Below, one piece after another: positions 17,929-27,238 of a DNA stretch of 64,000 nt. This DNA is from Pseudoxanthomonas wuyuanensis (GTDB taxonomy: Bacteria; Pseudomonadota; Gammaproteobacteria; Xanthomonadales; Xanthomonadaceae): NCBI RefSeq assembly GCF_900215535.1, contig NZ_OCND01000005.1:117501-181500 (forward strand), given 5' to 3'. The notes under the pieces were generated by a model. It did no database searches. It saw only the letters and a program-made list of their open reading frames with translations, and was not told where the DNA came from. Numbering within the stretch: position 1 is the stretch's first letter; each line of letters opens with the position of its first letter. The position numbers were made by a program, and so were the translations under genes.

Positions 17929-19821
17929 TTACGCCAGCGGTTCGTCGGACAGATAGGTGTAGCCGGTCAGGCCGGTTTCCAGCGCGTCCGCCAGGACCTT
18001 CGATTCGTCCTCAGGCAGCTGTGCGGCGGCCACGCGCTCGGCGTAGACCGCGCGCAAATCGTCCAGCTTGTAACCGACGTAGTCGAGCATCACGTCGGTG
18101 GTGTCGCCACGGCGCTGCTGGGTCAACAGATAGCCGGTGCCGGCATCGGCGCTGACTTCGACCGCATCGGTATCGCCGAACAGGTTGTGGATGTCGCCCA
18201 GAATCTCCTGGTAGGCGCCGACCAGGAAAATGCCCAGCCGGTAGCTCTCGCCGGGCTTGAGCGAATGCAGCGGCAACGAGCTGTCCAGGCCTTCGTTCTC
18301 GACATAGGTCTCGACCATGCCGTCCGAATCGCAGGTCATGTCGGCAATCACGCCGCGCCGGTCCGGCGCCTCGTCCAGCCGTTCGATGGGCACGATCGGG
18401 AACACCTGATCGATGGCCCAGACATCGGGAATGGATTCGAACACGCTGAAGTTGACGAAATACTTGTCGACCAGGCGCTCGTTCAATTCGTCCAGCAAAT
18501 CGCGATGGCTGCGTTCGTCGCTGCTCAGGCGCCCGCGCACGGCATGGGCGATGGCGTAGAACAGGTCGTCGATGCGCGCGCGCTGGGTCAGATCGATCTG
18601 GCCCAGCGCATACAGCGACAGGCCCTCGCTGTGGTGATGCTGGGCTTCATGGAACAACTCGATGGCCGGCCGCGCGTCCAGTTCGCCGTGGATCTCGCGC
18701 AGGTGGCGGATGACCGCCGGTTCGTCGTCGTGTGCGGGCGGCACGCGGCCTTCCGGGGCCTGTTCGACCTCAGACACATTGGCCACCAGCACCGCATGGT
18801 GCGCGGTCATCGCGCGGCCGCATTCGGTGACGATGCGCGGCGGCGCCAGGCCGTTCTGCTCGCAGGCCTCGGCCAGCGGCTGCACGATATTGGAGGCGTA
18901 CTGGTTCAGGCCGTAGTTGATCGAACAGTAGCTGCGCGAACGGGTGCCTTCGTAGTCGATGCCCAGGCCGCCGCCGACATCGACGTGGCTGATGGTCGCG
19001 CCCAGCTTGGACAGTTCGACGAAATAGCGGGTCGCCTCGCGCATGCCGTTGGCGATGTCGCGGACGTTGGAAATCTGCGAGCCCATGTGGAAATGCAGCA
19101 GCCCCAATGTGTCTTCCATGCCGGCATCGCGCAGGGTCTTCCACAGGTCCAGCACCTGGCGCGGCGACAGGCCGAACTTGGCCTTGTCGCCGCCGCTGTT
19201 CTGCCACTTGCCCGCGCCCAGCGAGGCCAGCCGCATGCGCACGCCCAGCCCGGGCTTGACCCCCAGCGCCCTGGCCTCTTCCATCACCAGCGGCAGCTCG
19301 GACGGCTTTTCGATGACGATGAAGGTCTGCAGGCCCAGCTTGCGGCCGATCAGCGCCAGGCGGATGTATTCGCGGTCCTTGTAGCCATTGCAGACGATCA
19401 GCCCGCCCGGCCGCGACAGCGCCAGCACCGCCATCAGCTCCGGCTTGCTGCCGGCTTCCAGCCCGAAGCCCTCGCCGGTGTGCGAAGCCAGCGTGCCGGC
19501 CACGCCGCGGTGCTGGTTGACCTTGATCGGGTAGACCGCGGTATAGCCGCCGGGGTATTCCCAGTCGGCCTGGGCCTGCGCGAAGGCGGCCTGCAACTTG
19601 CCCAGGCGGTCGCCCAGGATGTCCGGAAAGCGCACCAGCATCGGCAGCCTGGCGCCGTTGGCGCGCGCGGCATCGACCACTTCCGGCAGCGGAATCGCCG
19701 GGCCGGCCGCGCCCTTGGGCGACACCACGATGCGGCCCGCCGCGTCCACGTCGAAATACCCTTCCGCCCAGTGCGGGATGGAATAGGTCTTGCGGGCTTG
19801 GTCGGCGGACCAGTGGCTCAT
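17929..19821 (-). CDS. speA: Biosynthetic arginine decarboxylase
   Basis: PLP-dependent fold-III decarboxylase that makes agmatine from arginine, the first step to putrescine and spermidine. The 630-residue length fits the biosynthetic SpeA type. The PLP lysine is in YPIKVNQHRGV, the glycine-rich phosphate-binding stretch is HVDVGGGLGIDYEG, and the substrate-site aspartate/cysteine region is MTCDSDGMVETY. The ATG at 19821 gives MSHWSADQARKTYSIPHWAE. Spermidine synthase (speE) lies 2 kb away, across a protease gene. Confidence 0.95.
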   Translation of the reverse strand: MSHWSADQARKTYSIPHWAEGYFDVDAAGRIVVSPKGAAGPAIPLPEVVDAARANGARLPMLVRFPDILGDRLGKLQAAFAQAQADWEYPGGYTAVYPIKVNQHRGVAGTLASHTGEGFGLEAGSKPELMAVLALSRPGGLIVCNGYKDREYIRLALIGRKLGLQTFIVIEKPSELPLVMEEARALGVKPGLGVRMRLASLGAGKWQNSGGDKAKFGLSPRQVLDLWKTLRDAGMEDTLGLLHFHMGSQISNVRDIANGMREATRYFVELSKLGATISHVDVGGGLGIDYEGTRSRSYCSINYGLNQYASNIVQPLAEACEQNGLAPPRIVTECGRAMTAHHAVLVANVSEVEQAPEGRVPPAHDDEPAVIRHLREIHGELDARPAIELFHEAQHHHSEGLSLYALGQIDLTQRARIDDLFYAIAHAVRGRLSSDERSHRDLLDELNERLVDKYFVNFSVFESIPDVWAIDQVFPIVPIERLDEAPDRRGVIADMTCDSDGMVETYVENEGLDSSLPLHSLKPGESYRLGIFLVGAYQEILGDIHNLFGDTDAVEVSADAGTGYLLTQQRRGDTTDVMLDYVGYKLDDLRAVYAERVAAAQLPEDESKVLADALETGLTGYTYLSDEPLA

Positions 19822-19894
19822 CGTGGCGGCTCGGACGGACAGAAAGGGCGTGCATTCTAACGCCCCTGCCGTGGCGCCTCTGTTGTCGCCCCGA

Positions 19895-21757
19895 TTACCG
19901 CCGCCGCCGGTAGACCGGATCCCCGGCCTGCCGCTTCAGATGCCGGACCAGATCGCTGCCGCCGGTGGCGCTGAGCACGCTGAAACTGCCCGGCAGCCGC
20001 AGTTGGCCGGCAAGCCGCTCCAGGCCGGCCGATTCGCTGGCGACCGAGCCGGCCCAGTCGACCAGCAGCAGATAGTGCGGCAGCGCGGACATGCCGGCGG
20101 CCTGCTTGCGGAAAACCCAGGCCCTGGCGATTTTTTCGTAACCGCCCAGGGTACGGGTAAGCGCTTGCACCTGGCCTGGTTCCAGATCGTGCGGCAGCAG
20201 TTCGTCGGCCTCGATGGCGGGCGCATCAGCCTGCGGTTCCCGCGCCAAAGCCGCGCAGCGCGCACGCAACGCCAGCGCCGCTTCGAATGCGGCGGAGGCC
20301 TCCGCTGTCGTGCGCAGGTAGTCGTCGAGGCTGCGCAGCGCCGGTTCGGCAACCGCACTGTCCAGGTCCAGCGCCCGCTGCAACCGCTGAATGCCTTCCT
20401 CCGGCTGACCGCGCTTGAGCAGCAACGCCCCCAACCGGCACTGGCCCAACGCATGCGAGGGCAGTTGCTCCAGCGCCTGCCGGTACAGCGGCAGCGCATC
20501 GGCAGTGGGCCGGTGGTCTTCGACCAGGCCGGCGTATTCGACCGCTTCGGCCGGCGCACGCGCTGCGCGCGAATCCAGTTCCTGCAAGCGCTGCCGTTCG
20601 CCGGCCAGCCGCTGGTGGTGGGCGCGCCAGTCGGCATCGGCCGCTTCGCGCCATTCCCCGCTGAAGCGCTGCTCCAGGCGCTCGGCCAGTTCGCTCCCCA
20701 ACAGCGATTCGGCCGCCGACGTCCGCGGTTCGGCATTCAGGCGCACCTGCGCCGGCACGTTCAGTGCAGCCAGCCGCTGTTTCAGGGTGGGGTGGGTATC
20801 GTCCCAGCCGGGTTCGGCAAGCAGCAGCCATCCTGGCGCATGCAGCTGGCTGTGCCGGTGCTCGCGCAGGCCGGCTCCCAGCCGGCCGTACACCTGCACC
20901 GGCGGATATGCCTGCGCGTGCGCGGACTCGCGCACCTGCGGCCAGAACGATCGCTCCATCCAATCTGCCGCCAGCCCAAGCCGGACCAGCGCCGCCGCCA
21001 TCGCATCGGCCTTGGCCACCTTGGCCGCCACCGCGTCGGCTGCGTACTCGTGGCGGCGCGCCAGCACAAAGCTGTAAGCATCGAAGTAAGGCGCATACCA
21101 GCGGAAGAACAGGCCGAACAGGTGCCCGGCCGACAGGCCGCTGCCGGCCATGCCGTGCAGCAGCCGGTACCAGCTGCTGCGCAGGCGGTAGATCCAACCG
21201 GCAAAACGGCCGTGACCGCCGTGGAAATGGCCGAATTCGTGTGCGATGACCGCCGCCAGCTCGCGCCGATCCAGCACCTGCAGCAAAGGCAGTCCCAGGA
21301 CCAGGTACTGGCGCTGGCCCCACCCGCCAATACCGTTCGGCACATAGGCTGCCGCCGCATTGAGTTCGGCGTTGATGACAATGCCGTGCAGCCGGCCGGC
21401 GCCCACTTCACGGCCGATGCGCTCGACTTCCCCGCGCAGCGCCGGCGCCTCGCCCGGTTGCAGCAGATGGCCGTCCGGAATACCGAACCGGAACCATAAC
21501 GCGCGCAGCACCACGATGCCTATGGCGCCCAGCAGCAGGATAGGGATGGCAATGTTGGGTTCGGCCGGCGGACGGACGATCAGCAGGTACAGCAGCAGCA
21601 ACGCCGCCACTCCCAGCGTCATCGTCAGCGCCAGCCCCATCACCGCGTAGCCCAGCAACGCCAGCAGCGCCAGCTTCAGCCGGTAGCGCGCCGGCGCCTG
21701 TTGCGCCTCCTGTTCCAGCCGCTGCACCAGTCTGCGCCGGGCTTGTTCGGTCCGCAT
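19895..21757 (-). CDS. M48 family membrane metalloprotease with repeat-rich C-terminus
   Basis: A 620-residue protein with two hydrophobic segments near residues 24-75 and an M48 peptidase domain. The zinc motif HEFGH is at residues 173-177 (AAVIAHEFGHFHGGHGRF), and the third-ligand region is HEYAADAVAAKVA. The C-terminal ~250 residues are helical, with TPR-like stretches (ALPLYRQALEQLPSHALGQC; GIQRLQRALDLDSAVAEPAL). The ATG at 21757 was chosen for the strong AAAGGGGGG ribosome-binding site; the open frame upstream overlaps speE. Substrates are unknown; membrane or envelope quality control is a guess from the family. Confidence 0.85.
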   Translation of the reverse strand: MRTEQARRRLVQRLEQEAQQAPARYRLKLALLALLGYAVMGLALTMTLGVAALLLLYLLIVRPPAEPNIAIPILLLGAIGIVVLRALWFRFGIPDGHLLQPGEAPALRGEVERIGREVGAGRLHGIVINAELNAAAAYVPNGIGGWGQRQYLVLGLPLLQVLDRRELAAVIAHEFGHFHGGHGRFAGWIYRLRSSWYRLLHGMAGSGLSAGHLFGLFFRWYAPYFDAYSFVLARRHEYAADAVAAKVAKADAMAAALVRLGLAADWMERSFWPQVRESAHAQAYPPVQVYGRLGAGLREHRHSQLHAPGWLLLAEPGWDDTHPTLKQRLAALNVPAQVRLNAEPRTSAAESLLGSELAERLEQRFSGEWREAADADWRAHHQRLAGERQRLQELDSRAARAPAEAVEYAGLVEDHRPTADALPLYRQALEQLPSHALGQCRLGALLLKRGQPEEGIQRLQRALDLDSAVAEPALRSLDDYLRTTAEASAAFEAALALRARCAALAREPQADAPAIEADELLPHDLEPGQVQALTRTLGGYEKIARAWVFRKQAAGMSALPHYLLLVDWAGSVASESAGLERLAGQLRLPGSFSVLSATGGSDLVRHLKRQAGDPVYRRRR

Positions 21758-21823
21758 CGTCGCCCCCCTTTCGCCAGCCGCCGATGCTAACGGATTGCCG
21801 CCGGACGGTAACGCCGCTTCCGG

Positions 21824-21829
21824 TACAAT
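21824..21829 (+). promoter_or_regulatory. Candidate -10 box of speE
   Basis: TACAAT sits 37 bases before the speE start, a good match to a -10 element. No convincing -35 lies at the right distance; TTGCCG at 21795 is 23 bases away. Confidence 0.3.
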
Positions 21830-21866
21830 CTGCGCCCCTCGCATCGCCCTCCCCGGATTCAGCGCA

Positions 21867-22718
21867 ATGACCGCCAACGACAACTGGTACATCGAACACT
21901 TCCAGCCCACCGGATCGGCCATCGGCTACCGCATCAGCGGCAAGCTGGACGAAGTGCAGTCGCCGTTCCAGAAGATCGAGATCTACCAGACCACCGACTG
22001 GGGCAAGCTGATGATCATCGACGGCGCGGTGATGCTGACCACGCGCGACAATTTCTTCTATCACGAGATGATCAGCCACCCGGCGCTGTTCACCCATGCC
22101 GACCCCAAGCGCGTGGTCATCATCGGCGGCGGCGACTGCGGCACGCTGCGCGAGGTGCTCAAGCACCCCGGCGTGGCCAGCGCCACCCAGTGCGACATCG
22201 ACGAGCAGGTCACCCGCATGTCGGAGAAATACTTCCCCGAACTGTGCGAGTCCAACGACGACCCGCGCGCCGAGCTGCTGTTCGACGACGGCGTGGCCTA
22301 CATGGCCAATTGCCCGGCCGGCAGCGTGGACGTGGTGATCGTCGATTCCACCGACCCGGTCGGCCCGGCCGAGGGCCTGTTCAACAAGGCCTTCTACGAA
22401 TCCTGCTTCCGCGCGTTGAAGGACGACGGCATCCTGGTGCAGCAGTCCGAGTCGCCGCTGGCCCTGCTGGACCTGATCAAGGAAATGCGGGCGGAGATGG
22501 GCAAGGCCGGTTTCACCACGTTCAAGACGCTGCCGTTCCCGCAACCGTGCTACCCGACCGGCTGGTGGAGCGTGACGATGGCGCGCAAGGCGGGCGATTT
22601 CGGTTTCCGCGAAAGCGATTCGGCCGGCAAGGGCTTCGACACGCTGTACTACAGCGCCCACCTGCACACCGGCGCGCTGGTCGCCCCGCCATTCGTGGCC
22701 AAGGCGCTGGGGGAGTAG
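21867..22718 (+). CDS. speE: Spermidine synthase
   Basis: Aminopropyltransferase that joins putrescine and decarboxylated SAM into spermidine. The 283-residue protein has the nucleotide-binding VIIGGGDCGTLREVL, DIDEQV, the catalytic VDSTDPVGPAEGLFN loop, and QSESPL. Length and motif order fit bacterial SpeE. ATG 21867 was chosen over the longer open frame because MTANDNWYIEHFQP is the usual start. It is divergent from the M48 protease gene. Confidence 0.96.
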   Translation: MTANDNWYIEHFQPTGSAIGYRISGKLDEVQSPFQKIEIYQTTDWGKLMIIDGAVMLTTRDNFFYHEMISHPALFTHADPKRVVIIGGGDCGTLREVLKHPGVASATQCDIDEQVTRMSEKYFPELCESNDDPRAELLFDDGVAYMANCPAGSVDVVIVDSTDPVGPAEGLFNKAFYESCFRALKDDGILVQQSESPLALLDLIKEMRAEMGKAGFTTFKTLPFPQPCYPTGWWSVTMARKAGDFGFRESDSAGKGFDTLYYSAHLHTGALVAPPFVAKALGE

Positions 22719-22761
22719 GTCCGGGCAGTCCTCCGCAGGGCGGGCGTTGGCCCGCCCTAGG

Positions 22762-23133
22762 CTATGTTTCGGGAATGAAATCCCGCCATTTGGGGATAGC
22801 GCGTTTGCGCGCGCTGTGCCGCATGTACCACGCCATCGACAGACCGAACAGCGCGCCGGCAAAGGCAGCCACCATCGCCCCGATTGCCAGCGGCAGGCCC
22901 TGCCCGCCCCACAGCAGCAGCCACATCAACAGGCCCCAGAACACGCCGAAGAACCCGCCCATCAGCAAGCCGTTGAAGGCGAAACTGGCCATCTGCGGCG
23001 GCACCGTCGCCCCGAACTTCCACAGCAGCCGGAACAGCGGCGGCGCGTAGTTGCTCCTTCCCAGGCCCTTGGTTTCCAGCAGCGCCAGCGCCTGGCGCAA
23101 ACGCGTGTCGAATCGTTTTCTTTCCTGGCTCAT
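22762..23133 (-). CDS. DUF6404-like small membrane protein
   Basis: A 123-residue protein with an N-terminal charged helix and the stretch SNYAPPLFRLLWKFGATVPP, followed by two membrane segments (FNGLLMGGFFGVFWGLLMWL and LAIGAMVAAFAGALFGLSM). I recognise the NYAPP-LWR pattern as DUF6404; function unknown. It lies nine bases after the P-II gene on the same strand and may be co-transcribed with it. Confidence 0.72.
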   Translation of the reverse strand: MSQERKRFDTRLRQALALLETKGLGRSNYAPPLFRLLWKFGATVPPQMASFAFNGLLMGGFFGVFWGLLMWLLLWGGQGLPLAIGAMVAAFAGALFGLSMAWYMRHSARKRAIPKWRDFIPET

Positions 23134-23142
23134 CCAACGCTC

Positions 23143-23559
<417 letters not shown>

Positions 23560-23670
23560 TCAATGGACGCCCCGCCCGGATTCGGAATTTTCTGACAGTG
23601 CGGCGCAGCGAACGCCGATAGCACCGCCCGCGGCGCGCGGCGATGCTGGGCCCACTGCTGGAGACCCAAC

Positions 23671-23952
23671 ATGATCGACCTCAACCACATCGACGACCTC
23701 GCCCGCCGCCTCAGCGACCTGGTGCCGCCGGGACTGCGCGGCGCGCCCAATGAAGCCTTGCGCGAGGAACTTCAGCAAAGCTTCAAGACCGCCTTGCAGG
23801 GCGGCCTGGCCAGGCTGGACCTGGTAACGCGCGAGGAATTCGACGTGCAGCGCGCAGTGCTGCTGCGCACCCGCGAAAAACTGGAAGCGCTGGAACGCAG
23901 CGTGCAAGCGCTGGAATCGGCACAAACTTTGCCGCCCGCCGGCCAGCACTGA
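23671..23952 (+). CDS. ubiK: Ubiquinone biosynthesis accessory factor UbiK (YqiC/BMFP)
   Basis: A 93-residue helical protein of the membrane-fusogenic BMFP family. E. coli UbiK helps UbiJ in aerobic ubiquinone biosynthesis. It shows the N-terminal MIDLNHIDDLARRLSDLVPP and the conserved C-terminal coiled-coil core LVTREEFDVQRAVLLRTREK. It is placed ten bases before comM, an arrangement seen in other gammaproteobacteria. Confidence 0.85.
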   Translation: MIDLNHIDDLARRLSDLVPPGLRGAPNEALREELQQSFKTALQGGLARLDLVTREEFDVQRAVLLRTREKLEALERSVQALESAQTLPPAGQH

Positions 23953-23962
23953 GTCCGCCGCC

Positions 23963-25474
23963 ATGAGCCTGGCGCTGGTGCACAGCCGTGCACGGGCCGG
24001 CGTGTCCGCGCCGCCGGTGCGGGTGGAAGTGCACCTGTCCGGCGGGTTGCCTTCCACCCATATCGTCGGCCTGCCGGAGGCCGCGGTGCGCGAATCGCGC
24101 GATCGCGTGCGCGCCGCCATCCTGTGCGCCCAGTTCGAATTCCCGCAGCGGCGCATCACCGTCAATCTGGCGCCGGCCGACCTGCCCAAGGACGGCGGCC
24201 GTTTCGATCTGCCCATCGCATTGGGCATCCTGGCCGCCAGCGGGCAGATACCGCGCGAGGCGCTGGCCGAGTACGAATTCCTGGGCGAGCTGGGCCTGAC
24301 CGGCGAACTGCGTGCGGTCGACGGCGCGCTGCCTGCCGCGCTGGCAGCAGCCGCGGCCGGGCGCAGGCTGGTCGTCCCGTCCGGCAATGGCGCCGAGGCC
24401 GCACTGGCGCGTCAGGTGCAGGCGCATACCGCGCGCACGCTGCTGGAGGTCTGTGCTGCATTGAGCGGCAACAAAGAGCTGCCGCCAGCGCAGGCGTTGC
24501 CGCCGCAGCCCAGCTCGCTTCCCGACATGGCCGACGTGCGCGGACAGCTGCATGCCCGCCGCGCGCTGGAAGTGGCCGCTGCGGGCAATCACCATCTGCT
24601 GCTCATCGGTTCGCCCGGGTGCGGCAAGACGCTGCTGGCCTCCAGGCTGCCCGGGCTGCTGCCCGAGGCCAGCGAAACCGAGGCGCTGGAAAGCGCCGCC
24701 GTGGCGTCGATCAGCGGGCGTGGGCTGGACCCGACCCGATGGCGACAGCGCCCCTTTCGCTCGCCGCACCACACCGCCAGCGCAGTAGCCCTGGTTGGCG
24801 GCGGCGCGGAGCCGCGCCCGGGCGAGATTTCCCTGGCCCACCGGGGCGTGCTTTTCCTTGATGAACTCCCCGAGTGGGACAGGCGCGCACTGGAAGTGTT
24901 GCGGGAGCCGCTGGAATCCGGCGTCGTGACCGTTTCGCGCGCCGCGCGCAGCGCCGAATTCCCTGCCCGCTTCCAGCTGGTGGCCGCCATGAATCCGTGC
25001 CCGTGCGGCTGGGCCGGCGATCCCAGCGGCCGCTGCCGCTGCAGCGCCGAAAACATCCGCCGCTATCGTGCCCGGATTTCCGGGCCGCTGATGGACCGCA
25101 TCGATCTGCATGTGGAAGTGCCGCGGCTACCGCCGCAGGAACTGCGGCCTGACGCCCCGCCCGGCGAACCGACCGCGGCGGTGCGCCAGCGGGTCGAACA
25201 GGCGCGCGCCATCCAGCTCCAACGCAACGGCCGGCTCAATGCGCAGCTCAGCCAGCCGGACACGATGGAATACTGCCGCCTGCAGCCCAAGGATCAGGCG
25301 CTGCTGGAAAACGCCATCGACCGCCTGCAACTATCCGCGCGCAGCATGCACCGGATCCTGCGCGTCGCCCGTACGATTGCCGACCTGGCCGGATCCGCTG
25401 CCATCCTGACCGCCCATCTGACCGAGGCGCTGGGCTATCGGCGTATCGATCAGGGCCAGACCGCCATCGTCTGA
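23963..25474 (+). CDS. comM: YifB/ComM family Mg-chelatase-like AAA+ ATPase
   Basis: Hexameric AAA+ helicase which, in naturally competent bacteria, extends branch migration during integration of incoming DNA. The 503-residue protein has the N-terminal ChlI domain (RVEVHLSGGLPSTHIVGLPE), Walker A IGSPGCGKT, the FRSPHHTAS motif, Walker B VLFLDELPEW, zinc-type cysteines in MNPCPCGWAGDPSGRCRC, and the C-terminal SARSMHRILRVARTIADLAG. Full length suggests natural transformation may operate here, but that is inference. Confidence 0.92.
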   Translation: MSLALVHSRARAGVSAPPVRVEVHLSGGLPSTHIVGLPEAAVRESRDRVRAAILCAQFEFPQRRITVNLAPADLPKDGGRFDLPIALGILAASGQIPREALAEYEFLGELGLTGELRAVDGALPAALAAAAAGRRLVVPSGNGAEAALARQVQAHTARTLLEVCAALSGNKELPPAQALPPQPSSLPDMADVRGQLHARRALEVAAAGNHHLLLIGSPGCGKTLLASRLPGLLPEASETEALESAAVASISGRGLDPTRWRQRPFRSPHHTASAVALVGGGAEPRPGEISLAHRGVLFLDELPEWDRRALEVLREPLESGVVTVSRAARSAEFPARFQLVAAMNPCPCGWAGDPSGRCRCSAENIRRYRARISGPLMDRIDLHVEVPRLPPQELRPDAPPGEPTAAVRQRVEQARAIQLQRNGRLNAQLSQPDTMEYCRLQPKDQALLENAIDRLQLSARSMHRILRVARTIADLAGSAAILTAHLTEALGYRRIDQGQTAIV

Positions 25475-25482
25475 AAAGTGAA

Positions 25483-25500
25483 TCCCGGCTTTGGCCGGGA
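25483..25500. repeat. CCCGGC hairpin of the common intergenic type
   Basis: TCCCGGC-TTTG-GCCGGGA followed by TGACGG. On the minus strand the sequence reads as the spurious peptide VIPAKAGIH, a hallmark of a widespread proteobacterial intergenic repeat. It lies in the 108-base gap between the convergent comM and dehydrogenase genes and may act as a 3'-end structure for both. Confidence 0.6.
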
Positions 25501-25582
25501 TGACGGCAAATGGCTGAGATTCGACGCCAGTCGGGAGCAAGCTCGACTCTACGCGGCCAGGGCAACGATCTGAAGCATCTTA

Positions 25583-26776
25583 TTAGCCCGAATCTTGCCC
25601 AGCCGTTTCTTCCAGGTTCCAGATTTCCCCGGCCGGGTCCAGTTCCATCGTCACCATCTCCTCGCCACGCCAGCCGAAGCCGCAGATCGCCAGCGCACCT
25701 TCGCTGACGTGGTCCAGGCCGAACACCTGTTCCAGCGGTACTTCATTGATCGCGCAGGTGATGTAAGCGCCCAGGCCGGCGTCGGTCGCTGACAGGTAAA
25801 GCGTTTGCGACAGATGCCCGGCTTCCAGCGCAATGGCGCGGTAGGCCTTGGCGTGGTTGCGGTACTTCCAGAAATTGCGGTCGTAACGTGGCGCCATCAG
25901 CACCATGACATGGGCGTTGGCGAACCAATGCTGTTCGGCCACGGCCGACATGGCCAGTTCGTGCAGCGGCTGCTCCGGCGCCAACAACGGCTCCAGCGCG
26001 TGGGCGATGGCGTGGTAGTGGTACAGGCCAGGGACCACGCCTTCGACGTTCTGCACGATCAGATAGGCCTCGATCGGATGCAAACCGCCACCGGAAGGGC
26101 TGGTCTTTTTCAGGAATACGGTGTCGTCACTGACCCGCACATGGGACTGGGCGGCGAACACCCGCTCCATCAGCTGCGCGAACAGGGCATAGGGCAGCGG
26201 TCGTTCGGCGTCGAAGTTGCGGCAGGTAGCGCGGCGCGCCAGCAACGCGTCGAAATCATTGCGGGCGGTTCGTGGTAGCGCCAGGCGTTGGCCGGCGTGG
26301 CCACGGCCCACGGCTTCTGCTGGGGGCGGGCCCAGGACTTCTCGCAGTTCCCCGGCGGTTTCGGTGCCGGTGTCCTGCATCGACTTCACGGCGTCGGCAT
26401 CCTGCCAGCGGGTGAAGGCATGCAGGGTCGCGGCCAAGGGGTGCCAGTACACGTCGCGCAGCGCTTCGTCGCGTTCGCGCAGGACCGCATGGCGCTTGCC
26501 ATTGGCAACAACCAGGCCGGTTTTCAATAGGCGTTTAAGCGCGGTGGAAGCGCCGTTGGATAGTTGGCGGCTATCGGTCCATTCGTCCGGGCTCAATGCG
26601 CCCAGCAGTTCGCGCTCGTGGGCATCGACTTCGATTTCCTGGCCCAGGTGCGGAGCCAGCGCGAGCCAGCGGCGCTCGCGGACCAGTCCGCTACCGCCGG
26701 CCAACAGCACTTCCAGATCGAACTCGACCTGTTCCCGAGGCTCCAGATACAGCACTTTGCAACGGCGCACCCGCAT
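25583..26776 (-). CDS. SagB-like putative peptide maturation dehydrogenase
   Basis: A 397-residue FMN-dependent oxidoreductase of the nitroreductase fold, related to SagB/ThcOx azoline dehydrogenases. An N-terminal region includes a winged-helix-like stretch (residues about 56-98). The catalytic domain shows RRATCRNFD (FMN phosphate) and KKTSPSGGGLHPIEAYLIV (flavin-binding SGGGLHP), then AGHLSQTLYLSATDAGLGAY. I recall a TIGR family for exactly this type, described as a putative peptide maturation dehydrogenase paired with a small modified peptide and a cyclase, and both partners are adjacent here. The ATG at 26776 follows a GGGGGGAAG site. No YcaO or cyclodehydratase is in the window, so the reaction is unknown. 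Confidence 0.85.
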   Translation of the reverse strand: MRVRRCKVLYLEPREQVEFDLEVLLAGGSGLVRERRWLALAPHLGQEIEVDAHERELLGALSPDEWTDSRQLSNGASTALKRLLKTGLVVANGKRHAVLRERDEALRDVYWHPLAATLHAFTRWQDADAVKSMQDTGTETAGELREVLGPPPAEAVGRGHAGQRLALPRTARNDFDALLARRATCRNFDAERPLPYALFAQLMERVFAAQSHVRVSDDTVFLKKTSPSGGGLHPIEAYLIVQNVEGVVPGLYHYHAIAHALEPLLAPEQPLHELAMSAVAEQHWFANAHVMVLMAPRYDRNFWKYRNHAKAYRAIALEAGHLSQTLYLSATDAGLGAYITCAINEVPLEQVFGLDHVSEGALAICGFGWRGEEMVTMELDPAGEIWNLEETAGQDSG

Positions 26777-26818
26777 GGTGCTTCCCCCCAATCCCAACGG
26801 CAATCGGCAACGCTACGG

Positions 26819-26847
26819 TTGTTTAGCGACGGCGACAAGGCTAGATT
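26819..26847 (+). promoter_or_regulatory. Candidate promoter of the precursor-peptide gene
   Basis: TTGTTT (26819-26824) and TAGATT (26842-26847) are separated by 17 bases, 43 bases before the peptide start, within the 114-base divergent gap shared with the dehydrogenase gene. A moderate match only. Confidence 0.35.
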
Positions 26848-26890
26848 GCATGCCGACCAGCCTGCAACGGGCTTTGGCTAGGGGAAATAC

Positions 26891-27238
26891 ATGGCAACAA
26901 AGAAGACGGGCGCGTCGGGGAAGGCCGCGCCTCTGGATCCGAAGGTCGCGGGCAAGCTGCTGGACAAGCTGAGTACCGACAACGAGTTTCGCCGGCTGTT
27001 CAAGAAAGACCCGAAGGCTGCTTTAATTAAGGTTGGCTACAAGCTGCCAAAAGGCGACATTGAGGCTGCCGCCCGTTTTGAACAGCTATGTGGATGCGCA
27101 ACAGTGCAAAGAATCGCCCCGAAGGCAGAGGTCATCAAGGCCCGCCAAGCACTATTGGGTTTGCTTATGGCCGGCATGATGAAAAGTCCGATTCAGTTGA
27201 ATGTGGCGAGTAACGCGGCACGACGCACTCGCAAATGA
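26891..27238 (+). CDS. Putative modified-peptide (NHLP-related RiPP) precursor
   Basis: A 115-residue small protein. The N-terminal half looks like a nitrile-hydratase-leader-type leader: a lysine/alanine tail, then LLDKLSTDNEFRRLFKKDPK (residues 23-42) and AALIKVGY. The C-terminal half has two close cysteines (Cys67, Cys69, in QLCGCATVQ), an APKAEVIKARQALLGLL helix, a methionine patch (MAGMMKSP), and a very basic end (RRTRK). The pattern of D-FR-LF-DP-ALI-GY followed by Cys and a K-I-AR helix matches, from memory, the putative modified peptide family found with SagB-like dehydrogenases and TPR cyclases in xanthomonads. AGGGGA precedes the ATG. The last 46 bases overlap the cyclase 3' end on the other strand. 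Whether it is processed is unknown. Confidence 0.75.
   Translation: MATKKTGASGKAAPLDPKVAGKLLDKLSTDNEFRRLFKKDPKAALIKVGYKLPKGDIEAAARFEQLCGCATVQRIAPKAEVIKARQALLGLLMAGMMKSPIQLNVASNAARRTRK

Noticed and set aside
25483..25540. Minus-strand frame with VIPAKAGIHF as a coding peptide
   Set aside because: This phrase is the translated form of a common intergenic repeat, not a gene.
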